A DNA stretch of 64,000 nt, from NCBI GenBank assembly GCA_964035545.1, contig OZ037768.1, positions 20,644,700-20,708,699 of the forward strand, read 5' to 3'. A program made the position numbers and the translations under genes. Origin of the DNA: Bugula neritina (Eukaryota; Bryozoa; Gymnolaemata; Cheilostomatida; Bugulidae). Positions 1-46,084 of the stretch are shown piece after piece; the stretch's first letter is position 1; the number at the start of each line of letters is the position of its first letter. The notes beneath the pieces were generated by a model. It made no database searches, was not told the DNA's origin, and saw only the letters and a program-made list of their open reading frames with translations.

Positions 1-83
1 GTCTATTATAAGGATGTAATGAATAACTACCCACAGGGGTTTATGCAGAGCAATTTATTACATATAATTCCTATTTGTTTTAG

Positions 84-904
84 GAGTTTGTCAGTATGGT
101 AATGTTCAACACATTTGATGAGGATGTTGACCAGCTACCCTCATGGCAAATGGAAGACTTGGAGAAATGTTTCATGAAAATATTAACTTGCTGGCATCAG
201 TATATGGTGGGTATTGATATGATTGCTGAAACTATTGAGATACAGGGCAGGTACCCTGAGCAAATTGAATGAAAGTTTTGCACAATTTAACACAGATCTC
301 ATCATGAGATATAATTTTTCTGCAGTGAATATAATACTGTGACTGAACCTACTCAGAACTAGGTGCCAACAAAGTAGGACATCACCTAAGCGTCCTCAAC
401 AAGGATTTAGTTCTGAATATTGCTATTATCTATGGACAATATTGCATACAATTTGGATATTAACTAAAATAGTCAGCTGAATCATGGGAAGACAACTTCT
501 CCAGTTTTAGGCTATGAGCATATAGTTCTTTGACTGTTAGATCGATCAAGGCCGCTTCAGGCTCTAACAAAAGTTGCCTGGCACATATTTCATTGTGATT
601 AATAAAATTAGCCAAAGTCAATTTATTAAAATAACTATAGTTTGCCCTTTGCATAAATTGCTGTAATAACTCAAAAGGCATATAGTTGTCAGAAACTGAT
701 TTTTCTATATGAACTAACACAAAATATTAATATTTTTCACAGATCAGTGGTGTATTGGAGCATCCTTTCATAGCAGGATTAAACTGCCTTGCTAAAATGG
801 AGGAGAAAGACAGATTACTGATCAGAAACAGAATAGCAAGGCTAATAGGCAACAAACGAGAATTGGTGAGATTGCTTCAACTAAGGACAGTGAGCACTCA
901 GTAG
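84..904 (+). CDS. 3' end of an unrecognised gene (two terminal exons)
   Basis: I do not recognise this protein. Two exons fit: 84-206 follows a clear pyrimidine-AG acceptor, reads 41 codons and ends at a gtgggt donor; 743-904 follows ttttcacag and reads 53 codons to a TAG stop at 902-904. The phase is 0 at both junctions. The peptide is mostly helical and charged, with motifs LPSWQMEDLEKCF, VLEHPFIAGLNCLAKMEEKD and NRIARLIGNKRELVRLL, and no obvious domain. An alternative donor (gtgaga, just after GAATTG near 865) could extend the gene and make the TAG irrelevant. The 5' part lies left of the window. The gene is convergent with the HP1 gene. Open frames with good splice signals support it, but there is no family match. 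Confidence 0.45.
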
Positions 905-1592
905 ACACCATCATTATAACAGCAGAAGTGGTTTCCACTTTGCATCTTCAATAGGATGGACTGTCGCACTATTTACTTGTTTTGGGCGACACAAAAGGCA
1001 AACACTTGCAACTACCTGCTCATGATTCAGGCAGTTTCTCTCTAGATGAATGCTTCATCAAACTAGTTACTCATGCCAATTAAAAACAGTTGAAGCAACT
1101 GTTATGAACTATAATTCTTTTCTACATTATTATGCACATATCAACTTATAAAATGTAATAAAAGCAAACACAACTGTTATATTTTATCAATCATTAATTT
1201 TAACTGAAAACTATCTTACTCATATAATTAACTTGCAAAAGTGGTTTACAGATGTGTGTTCAAATAGGAACATAATATTATAAAAGATTTTCTCAGGAAC
1301 AATAACAAGACATGGTACACATAACGACTAAGAAATATTATATTTGAGTATATATAGTTACAGACGTGCACAACAACTAAATCCGCAGAGCTAAGGAAAC
1401 AGCTGAAAAAGGATAGTTTTTATAAAATATACAGTATGTATGAAACGGTATGTACATGTACATATTAGGAAAGTAGTTCTAGAAAGGGCACAACTCCGAG
1501 GTAGAGCAAACGCAGCCAGTGTCATAGAGTCAACAGGTGGTGGCAGGTGACCCTAAATTGGCACGTTCCACCAGCAGTTTCCACCAACAGAA
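905..1592. other. Convergent 3' flanks, no coding signal
   Basis: This AT-rich stretch lies between two genes that run toward each other. It should hold the 3'UTRs of both. An AATAAA lies near 1158 on the plus strand (within tgtaataaaag) and could end the left gene. I see no exon-like open frame here. Confidence 0.5.
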
Positions 1593-3085
<1,493 letters not shown>

Positions 3086-5111
3086 TTTTTAGCTGCATAA
3101 GTAATCAAGAAAACTTTTTAACAGAATAGCCTAACAAAATGTTTTGATGAAAGCCATTTTATTGAACCGATTTAGTGCACCCGCTTAATTTTTAAACTTA
3201 TTTAAAAGTGTGAAACTTTTGCTCACATGCTTATGAACTCCGTAGCATTGAAATTACTTTTGGCGTGAAGAGCATGTTGAGAGAACAGATTGAGGGTTGG
3301 CAAGCTTACTAGACCAAAAAGCATCACTTGGATTGCCATTTGAGAAACTTTAAGGTTTTCAGTTGAAAACCAAATGTTCACCCAAAAAAACCTATATTTG
3401 AATAAACAGCCAGCTTCTAAGTTTTTAATCTACAGCAGAATTAACTCTGTTTGCATTACTTTAGCTAAAGTTGAGTAAATTTTTAGTGTCAGCTATAACT
3501 GACAATTTTGATTATATTAACATTTCATCGTCCGTTATACATTTATTTACTAATAAATCATAGCTAATAACTAAAATTAGTAATTAATAATTACTATTGA
3601 ACGTGACTGACTTTGAGTTGTAACTTAGTAACTCCTTTAACCCTAGCAGTTTTTAGTATTTTGAATTTACTACAATCAATACTAATATTATAATTGCATT
3701 ATAATTATCAACCAATTTACCATTACAATTGTGGATTACTAATTTTCTATTTATAATCACAGTGATTTTGGCTCAGACAAACTACAACTAATGCAATTGC
3801 AATTACTATTATATATACCTCAGGCCTCTGCAGATGCCTGTGGCTATGCATATTGCCATTAATTTATTATGTATATTGACTGAGAGTGATAATCATGACA
3901 GTTATAGTGATGCTGATAGTCATACTCAGTGTCATTTACTTTTAGTGTTTTACTTTTAATCATTAAACTTTGCTGTCATAGACAGCAGTCACTACCACAA
4001 TGATCATGGTAGTTAATGATAATCATAGGATAAGTTCAACTTGTAACAAGTGATAGTGATGATACAATAATATGATAATCATGAGAATGATCGTGAATAT
4101 AAAAACCATAATCATTGAGTATTAGTATTATTATTAAGCCATTGAATGGCCTTGGGCTTGGCATTAGCCGGGGTGTGATACTGATTATCATTATGATTAT
4201 CATTATATCATATTTGATACTCACCAAGAATTAAGTGCTTATGACTACCATTATGATTGTCAATAACATACAACTAAGACGAAGAGCAACTGCAATGACC
4301 AAGTTAAATTTTAACTTGAACTTGAAGTCAAATTCAAAGACTGAAAGTGAAAAATATAATATTAATATTAATAATAATTATAAGACCAAGAGTGGAATTC
4401 AAATTCAAATTGTATTTTAAACTGACAGTTAGTGTTGCTGTTACTCTTAGGTTTTTAAACTGTTAGTGTTACTGTAAGAAAATAACTATAAGCATAAATA
4501 TATCTTATAAATATAAGTAATAGTATAATGAATAACTAATACGTAAAAAGAAAACACTACAAAATAATTTTGAAGGTGTTTGCGCGTGCCCGTAGCAATA
4601 TTTTTCTACCATTGGTACCTATGTGAAAGCGAGTTATTTCGAACTCCGCATAAAGACCAATACTCAATCGGTACGAATTCAAGTCGATACCACAGTCCTC
4701 GTTTCAATCAGAGTTCGGTATTAGGGGAAACGACATCTTCTTTTCAAGCTCTTGCCGCATATAATATGCCTATTTATTATCTCCTCTAACATGAATTGCC
4801 CGCGAAAGTATAAATAGTCTCTAAGCAAATGTGTAAAACATTAAAAAATTTTATTAAAACAATGCAACAAATTTTTTATTTTAATTAAAAAAATCTTTAA
4901 TTAATAAAAATTAAAAAAATAAAACTATGCGTTAAAGCGTAACTAATGAACGAAAGTATTCTGTTATCGACTATTTCGTTTTTTCTCGCCAAATACCAAT
5001 TGCAAAGCTCCGTCTTTATTGTCTTCAGTTTCATCTTGAAAACGATTGGCGTGTTGCTTCTCTACATTTTATTCGACCTATTATATTTACATTTGAGCCG
5101 AACAAGTTAAA
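3086..5111. promoter_or_regulatory. Divergent intergenic region between HP1 and hnRNP A/B
   Basis: About 2 kb separate the two start codons and should contain both promoters. The sequence is AT-rich and, from about 3540 to 4540, cryptically simple: drifting mixtures of TAATAC, ATCAT, TCAAATTC and GATAAT words rather than a clean repeat. Short open frames here lack coding character. I could not point to a TATA box or initiator with confidence. Confidence 0.5.
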
Positions 5112-8803
<3,692 letters not shown>

Positions 8804-11800
8804 AAGGTTTGCTTTGCACTCTTGGAGGGTCAGGTAAGTGTATCTACAAGCTTCTAGTTTTGCCATACGCTCAATAACTAATTATTGTGCTGAGCAGTGC
8901 CACTGCTTTAGCTGGCACTGGTATTGTCAGGTAACATCTTAAAGCATGTTGCTGCAGCTTTTTAACAAACTTTAATTAAAAATTGAAGTCATATTGGAAC
9001 TTAGTGTATTGTTTATACTCCATTACTGTGATGTTCTACAGTATACTCACTGTATGATATGTATGTTATGTGTATTTCTATGGTCTATCGTCTAATTTTA
9101 GGTACTTGCTATGCCCACTCTCACTTCTATATATGAATAGTATTGGTAGATATTATTCTACGTGCTACGTCTAACTGTATACCCTACACCAGTATTTGAA
9201 CAGTTAACAGCTACTATCTTAGTCTACTGTATCTACCACCACTACTACTACCACTACTACTCTCATCTGAGTAGCACTCTCTTAGTTATTGTAAATATTT
9301 TACATAGTATAGTAGACATTTGATTTTGTCATCTTGGTAATGTCTAATTGCTGCTGCATATTACATCTTGTAATACAAATAAATGCCTGTATATAAACTA
9401 TTTGTATTTGTATTGCTTATGCATATTTATATAAGATATTGTAAACTACGTAGTATAATGTAAACAGTAATGGCTGGGTTTGAAGAAATATAATGAAATT
9501 AATATCTGATGATTTTCTACACTGCAGAATAAATGTAATCATATCCACTATCTAGTCTGTGATGGTCTGTATAAAGCTGTAAAAAGTATGCTAATACCCC
9601 CACGACATTAACTAGTGCTCTCTCGGTATTGCTACATCTTAAACTATGCTGTTAATAACTGTTAATAACTATGTAATAACTAGCAGTAGCTCATTATTTG
9701 TTATTTCCAAGACTTGCACTAGGACATTTTAATTTACAAATGCAACAACTATTGTGAGACATATTTTAAAAGTGCTCCTAATTTATTATTACGTTCAGAT
9801 TGAAATCTAAATATAATATTATTGGTTAACTCTGAAGCATTTCTCAGTAAGTGTAGCAGGTTTGCTGGGAATGAAAGGTTAAAGATACTGTAAAGTACTG
9901 TAATGATAAGATTACACTACATGTATTACAATATACAGATAACTGTAGAATACCTATCAGCTATTCACTTATACGTCTAAGGTAAGCTATCATATGTAGT
10001 AGCTCTAGATTCTACATTTACTTAAAAAGTACTCTTAATTTCTTAAATATTTAGGTCAGCTCTAGCTATTTTTAAGACCATTTCGTTTACTGAGTTTTTT
10101 TTATAAAAATCAAGCTGTTAATGATGAGTTAAATTCTTTTACCTGCTTGTGATATTTTGAATTATGTAATCTGCTATTGGCTAAAACTGGTGTCTTGAAA
10201 TCGTTTAAATTGGTGCTGCAGATTGAGCTGTTGGCCTTGTGTTGGTCAAGATTTCCTTTAAAGAACTGATTCCATCCGAGTACGAAAACTCCTAAAGGTA
10301 TGCCAGGATAAGATGTATTACAGATTTGAACTTGATATAAGTATCCATTGCCAGGAAGGATTCCTACTGATTGGCTATTAGTTCTCTTGCGTCATTGTTC
10401 AGACAATTTGAAAACAGAAGCTGCCTAAATAGCCAACCCTCGCCTCTTGAGCATATTTTGATGTGGAGACATATGACTCTCCTGGTATGCTGCCAAGTTG
10501 ATTATAATAACAGCATCTTCTGATAGTTTATACTATCTAGTATGTTGCTACAGAATATATATACTACATTTACTTGAACAGAGCCATCAATTTCAACTTG
10601 CTTCATGTTGGAATTAAAATTTGCAAATGATGACTTACTTTGAAATGAAAAAAATTGCAGGCTCTAGCAGCTTTTTGCATATTTCAAGAAAGTGCAAATC
10701 ATCACCAAGTGCTTCTAAATACTCGAACTTTATTGAAAGTGTTTCATTCGATATGACTCATCAACTCCGTGTAGCTGGACTACTCATTCAAGAGTCTGTA
10801 ACTTAGGGCAGGTTCCAATGCTGTGTCTGATTGTCTGTGCTCTCTGCTCTGTTACATTATTGTGTTTTCTGTGCTGATTGCATCTTCATTGTGTTGCAGG
10901 AATTGCTATTTGGGTGGCTGTAAAATGGCTTGTTCCATTATTGGAAAGAAAGACAACTAAAATTAGTAGGATGGCTTTTAACACGGACTGGAATTACTTG
11001 AGTGTGGATGTTTCTACTACTGTACCTAATGCAGATTTCTAGTTGTTGCAACTGAGTAGTAATACGTCCACTCATGCACATATGCAGCACGATACAGTCA
11101 ATTAATGTTATAGTCCATGTTTTGGGTTTTTTCATAATTTTTATCTGGTAGTCATTCTACTATTTATGGTTAATGTATGCCAGATTAAGTGGTGTTATTC
11201 TTGTTGTGCGTTGAACAGAACTCTTTTGATGTATACATATATTTTATTATAAATTCACTAAATAAATAAATATCCATAATAGTTTGACTGTTTATTTAGA
11301 GATTCTACACAATATAGGCTGATTACTAAATGTGGTATTACAATACAATGTAGATATATTTCCAGCTTCATGTATGCCTGATAAATTTTGATTTGACAGT
11401 CTTCAACAAAAACAAAATTAGGCAAGCATTTTACTAGCATCTATCTAGTAAAACTTCATTTGCAAACACACTGTTGAGTGATGTATTGTACATACCAGTA
11501 AAGAGAATGATAGGATCCCAATGGCTGTCACTACATTTAAAATGATTCCTCCAAAACTGTTTCACATGTAAAATATTATTACATTCTTGAATATTGAATA
11601 GCTGTGCACACATACAGCTGAAAACATAATATGCCAAATACAAATCTGTTTAAAGCACGCTGCACAATGGCTGGAACGCCATGTAATATAAGCTCTCTAT
11701 GATTTATACTAGTTAGCTAACACATGGCTACACTGTCCTAACTAACACTACATAACGCACGGCTTTAAATAATAATATGCACTTCATATTATAATATCCT

Positions 11801-11861
11801 CGTGCATGATGCTATTTTATTGGGGCTGGTGTTTTGATATACTATTTGGAGTTGTCATATC
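8804..11861 (+). other. hnRNP 3' flank with candidate 3'UTR introns and two poly(A) signals
   Basis: No coding frame is seen in this 3 kb. Thirty bases after the hnRNP stop is a strong donor, cag|gtaagt at 8834. A possible non-coding exon lies at 10222-10297 (acceptor gctgcag, donor gtatgc), and another begins at 10900 (acceptor gtgttgcag) and reaches AATAAA at 11261-11266. An earlier AATAAA at 9378-9383 could end an unspliced message. The smoothelin gene converges from the right, with its poly(A) signal (TTTATT on this strand) at 11816-11821. Confidence 0.4.
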
Positions 11862-34574
<22,713 letters not shown>

Positions 34575-37192
34575 ATTTGGTTGTTAGCAAAAACCTTAGC
34601 AATTCAACGTAGCAGTGAGTTCACCCATAGAGCGGTGTAGAGTTTAACTTTTGTTGAAGAGCTCAATTCTAATCAAAAATGAGCCTCACACAAATGCTTA
34701 CAATTATATGAGTTCAGTTTTAACAGCATTTTTGTTGACTTGCCTTATCTTAAATGTCGTCATAATAACTTGGAATTATCATGCATCGTGTCATGCAGTC
34801 ACACGAATACAATGACAAAAGTGTAATGAAGTTTGAAGGACATTTTGGATGACAAATGGTTACTGTAACATGGTTCATCAATTCCTTTGCAGACATATTT
34901 TATGATTACTGAAGAGCGAATAGAACTTGTGGTATTCAAGCTGTGATGTGGGTGAATGATCATTAACATGGGTTAATTTCTTATATCAGAAACTTTAAAA
35001 GGTTTGTAGTTGCTCCACCAAATTTTGTTTCTGGTTGGCAACATTCTTAACAAAAACTCTTTTTTAGATTTTCTCCATATTTCCTCTTTAGGTTTTCGTT
35101 AAAATAATTATTTACAAACAATCTAAAACATGACATACGCTTTGTATACCTGTTTATAGTATTCTCCTTAAGGTTTTAATTAAAGTATTTATTGCAAAAC
35201 CATATAAGTTCTAAAACATGACATACACTTTTATATACACAAACAGTGATAGCTATTTGATATGCTTACTCCATGTTTTACTGATATTTACAAAATGGTA
35301 GACTTGTTTGGTTAATTCAGGCCATCCCTGCCACGATAGTGTTGGGTTATTCGCTTGCATATGCATGTATCAACTATCCATAATATAGTAATTATAGTCT
35401 TAAGTGAAATACAAACCATGTGTTTGGAGTATTTAGACAAATTTAATCTGTTTGCTAAATGCTATGCTTACGACAGTATAAATTGCAGCAGTTTTCTTTT
35501 GCAATGCAGGAAATTTCCTCTATTATAGTGAGTAGTTTAAGTCATCACTACAAAGTTAGGGTGTTTAACAAATGTTCCAATAAACTACTAACAACATACG
35601 CACTAAGAGGTGAAGTGGGGAGTCAATGCCATCTTAAAACAAATTACTGCAGAATGCACACTAATAGAAAACATAAAAGTGTTATCAGCAGCTCAAAGCT
35701 TAATATTAGGGTGTTAAAACTGTCATTGACCAGTCACATGACCACCCAAGTTGAATACACAAGCAAGTGCCCAAGGTGACAGGTCATCCTCCTACCCTCA
35801 ACTCTACATATCTCACCCGAACAGGTCATAGACTCATTGATAATAAAATTATATTGAATGAAATTTGAGTTTAGAGGACAATCCAGAAATTACTAGAGTT
35901 AGTATTATAATAGTTTTAAATTGCAGGACTCATTGTTATATTTCATTTTTGATCTTATTTTACAGATTTCATAAATACATGGTATTTTATTTATATTGTA
36001 TAGCAAATATGGAAATATGTTTTTACCTGTATGCAAGATAATAGTGCTGAACTAATGTGTGTTTAGTGTTTAGGACTTTAAATATATTTTCTTTGTGTAT
36101 TTATCAAACTTTTTCGGTAATCAAACAATAGCTCTCCTTTACATATAATTATAACACCAATATCACAGTACAACAGATATGCTATTATATATATATATAT
36201 ATATAATAGCCCACTAATAAAGTACAAGTCAACAGGCATGCTAGAGTTCTCTTGATACAGTACCTATTACTTTACTTTTTCACCATTTATGGTAATTAAT
36301 CATTTTTTGATGTTGTAATCAGGTGACATTCTATTGAATTATCTGCAAGTGAAAAATCTTCATCCACCACAGCGGCACGTGCCAGTGAGTGCCATTCTAG
36401 TGCCTAGATACCTGTTGTTAATTTTACATTTCCAGACATTTATTAACCTTATTTTTATAAGCAATATATTTTGTTTGATATAGTCTCCAGAACATTTAAA
36501 AGGCAGAAAATATATTTATGTCTACTATAGTTTTCTAGACTCTGAGCTATTTGTGGTATTTTAAGCAGAATAAAAGATTTATTAGCTTCAGAAGAACATA
36601 GTCTTTACCTACAGATAGGCAAAATCATAGGGGGGAGGGGGGCCTTAAAGCTCATAATATATTATTATAACTCAAAACTCATCCTGGCTTTGTGTGAAGC
36701 TGAAATATCTAACAGTTTATAAGCTAAAAGGTATTTCCTTATAGAAAATAAACTATGTGGGCCATGGTGGTGTCATGCAGACTAAGAGAAAGAGTGTGAA
36801 AATTTGAAAATGTGGAAGTTGGCCATACAAATGATAGTAACTGCATGTAATGGGAGTAGATTTATTATTTTATAACAAAATGAACAGAATACTTTAAAAA
36901 CCGAGCCATATGTAGCTTTACAAACACAATGCAAAAACATTACAACAAGAAAATAAGTTTAATAAGAATTACAATGGAAGACTCTGTATCATTACAACCA
37001 ACAGTTGAAGCTATGTTGTGAGTGAGCCAAGGGAAGTGGCCCAAATACCCTGATAGTATGTATACATGGATAACAACTCAAAAAACATTACAGTAAGCCA
37101 TGTAGTCACCGGCAAAGAATTCAATAACTGCAACTGGCAAGAAATCAGCGAAATACAAGAATTTGAAGAAATAATCCGGAAGTGGAATGAGT
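34575..37192. other. Intergenic region between smoothelin and GASZ
   Basis: The smoothelin start lies at the left edge and the GASZ stop at the right. A short (TA)n tract sits near 36184-36206. A 106-codon open frame at 35459-35779 has random composition and no splice partners. The GASZ poly(A) signal (TTTATT on this strand) is a candidate at 36861-36866. Nothing else is supported. Confidence 0.55.
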
Positions 37193-43112
<5,920 letters not shown>

Positions 43113-43582
43113 TTTGATTTACAGGACAGCAACACTTACTACAAGTTATGGACACCAAACACTGTGTATTATTCCACACTACATACTAGTTAGTGAACAT
43201 AGTTTAATATGTTAGATTAATTCATTTTCAGCAATTGGCAGGAAAATGAAAGGTTGTTACTAATTATGCACATCAAACAATTGTATCAAATATCACAGGT
43301 GAACACACATTAGATTAAAGGTGAACTTCAAATCAACAGCCTTTTCAAGGTTCAAACTTTATTGTCACAGCATTGAGCATAAACTCAAGGCATGAACACA
43401 TATAGGTAGGTGAACTGATTAGATCAAACAACAACTTTTAGATTTTGCAACTGCAACATTTCGTTTGTCCTTTATTCTCAACACACTTTTAGACAAAAAC
43501 TCATGTTGAAAGAAGTGCTCCAGGCATCAAATTAGTCGGCATTCAACAGATTGTTACCGGAGAATGATCAATTGAAAATCTA

Positions 43583-44058
43583 ATCTGCTAGAGTAGACTG
43601 ATATACTATGAAGGTGCTAGAGTAGACTGATATACTATAAAGGTGCTAGAGTAGACTGATATACTATGAAGGTGCTAGAGTAGACTGATATACTATGAAG
43701 GTGCTAGAGTAGAATGCTATACTATAAAGGTGCTAGAGTAGACTGCTATACTATGAAGGTGCTAGAGTAGACTGATATACTATGAAGGTGCTAGAGTAGA
43801 CTGATATACTATGAAGGTGCTAGAGTAGAATGCTATACTATGAAGGTGCTAGAGTAGAATGCTATACTATGAAGGTGCTAGAGTAGACTGATATACTATG
43901 AAGGTGCTAGAGTAGACTGATATACTATGAAGGTGCTAGAGTAGAATGCTATACTATAAAGGTGCTAGAGTAGACTGCTATACTATGAAGGTGCTAGAGT
44001 AGACTGATATACTATGAAGGTGCTAGAGTAGAATGCTATACTATGAAGGTGCTAGAGT
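43583..44058. repeat. 29-bp minisatellite, about 16 copies
   Basis: The unit is GCTAGAGTAGACTGATATAC plus TATGAAGGT, with two alternating variants (ACTGATA and AATGCTA). It lies about 470 bases upstream of the GASZ start codon. Confidence 0.96.
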
Positions 44059-44426
44059 AGCAAAGCACAGTCTACACTAACGCTATAGAAGAAACTTGTA
44101 CTTGAAATTGCACCTACATACATGTAAGTGATATAATTTTGGCTGTTATAGATTACATATTAAATTAATGAAGTGATACATCTGCTAATATCTCAAGAGA
44201 TGATAACTCCACATAAACTGCCTTAATTTCATTCATACTACAGAGAAACAGAGAAACTTCTATATAGTGATACGTTAAACAAACTATTCCCATGATATAA
44301 GTTCGTCACGTTGCATAGTTTAAGCTCACCTCTTTCTAACTTGAGTTTGAAAAAATATTAGTACTATCAAACAACATATGAACACACCCCCCTAAAGCAT
44401 ACACAAACACCATGATAAAAACTCAC

Positions 44427-44480
44427 CTTTCCGTGCAGTTTTAAAGCAGGCAATTCAACATCATCATTATTCCAAAGCAT
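44427..44480 (-). CDS. Possible alternative first coding exon of GASZ
   Basis: ATG followed by 17 codons (LWNNDDVELPALKLHGK) ends at a strong gtgagt donor in phase 0, the phase of GASZ exon 42166-42382. It could be an upstream promoter's first exon. There is no homology support, and the proximal exon at 42978-43112 resembles GASZ better. Confidence 0.25.
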
Positions 44481-46084
44481 CTTGGTCTACAAATTAATTA
44501 TGAACTACAATTACAAATTTGACATATTTTTACATTGTCTATATATTATCACTTAAATTTGGTAAAATAGGATGATTTTTACAATGCAGTTAGAAAGCAT
44601 ATTGCAAATATTGTTGCCGCTCAATCTGGGCTTAATGGTGTGACAGATAAGGACAAATAATCCAGTGCTATATGACTCCAAGAAGTACTGCTGTGCTAAT
44701 TCTGATTCTATTTTACTAATAATCACAATATATAGAATACTTTTAATAAATATATTAAATACACACATTAACAGTTTTGTTTATAAAATCAGTTTGTTTT
44801 TAGTTTGCAATAATTAAAATTTACTTCTAGGCTAAGGTTGATTTGAAAATCTGGAAAAATCACAAAATACACTAGGCATTTGGAATGAAAATGTAGTAGT
44901 GACATATACTGAAGTCCAGAATACCAAAGATAGAAGTTTTAAAAATATTAGGTTGATAGCATATATCACTACAACATGTTTACTATCAGCAACAACTGGG
45001 CCATTGCCTACACAGATTGGACTAACATTTTAAAGAATATCCCAAGTTCTGGCCATCCCTTAGTTATTCATGTAATTAATAAACAGTTATGATGGTTATT
45101 ATTTGACCTGAAATAATAAAATCGAAACTAAAACTAAAAGTGGTACTAATAAATTCACAGCCATAAAATTGTGCTGATAGTGATATAGATATGCTGTGGT
45201 AAATATAAATAGAATGACCAATATGAATATCACATGAATACTAGTACTAGGCTATTATCATCAGGATACAGTTAATATTGAAGTTGAAGTTAATTGTTCT
45301 ATACAATTACATAGTTAAAACTAAGTTTAAATTTGTAACAATAACATAAGCTTAAAACATTATAACTTCAAATGTAAAATCAATTTTTTTCAAAGCAGAA
45401 TCAATTTAAACTTTAGGTTTTATTGAGATAATCATAATGATATATTCATATTAATAATAATATTATTATTTCCACTCATATTCATACTAACTTTGACCTC
45501 TAAGTACAGTATTCAAATTATCATTATGATAAAGGTTATCATAATCATTAGGGTACTAAAAGTAAAGGAGTAAGATTATTCCTAATACTAATACTAATAG
45601 TAAATAGAGCTATTCAGCTAGTAGTAATACTTATAGTTATAGTTATACTTATACTAATACTAATAGTAATACTCAGCTAATAAAAACTATAAGTATAACT
45701 AAAAGTAAAACTTATAAGTCGAAATCGAATAGCAATTGACTTTGAACTTTACATTAAAACAACTACATAAACCGACAATTTAATGTAGCTACACTTTTAA
45801 ATTTATCAATTTAGATATTGTCGTTTTGTGATCTCCAATATTTTGGTAAACTTAAGGCGTTACCAAAACTTAAATTTTCTTCATTTCAAAACTTCTTTGA
45901 CTCCTGGGAAAATGCTGAGAAGACAAATCCACAAAATTTCCGCGAGAACAGATCAAAAGCGCATTCGTTATTCACTCAAACAGCAAATAATAATGTATAC
46001 TGCACAAATACCGGCTAACTATAATTTTCTGCGTGCAGTTATGAGAAAACTACTTAAAAGTTCAAGGATAAAATCCTAGAAAAG

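Larger units (their letters stand above)
43113..46084. promoter_or_regulatory. Divergent intergenic region between GASZ and NDUFA12
   Basis: About 3 kb between two start codons should hold both promoters. It contains a 29-bp minisatellite (43583-44058), a possible upstream GASZ exon (44427-44480), and cryptically simple AT-rich DNA (about 45120-45780) of drifting TAATACTAATAG words. A 66-codon and an 83-codon open frame at 45818-46079 overlap each other and look non-coding. Confidence 0.5.

Noticed and set aside
35459-35779. 106-codon plus-strand frame between smoothelin and GASZ
   Set aside because: Composition is random-looking, there are no splice partners, and no recognised motif.
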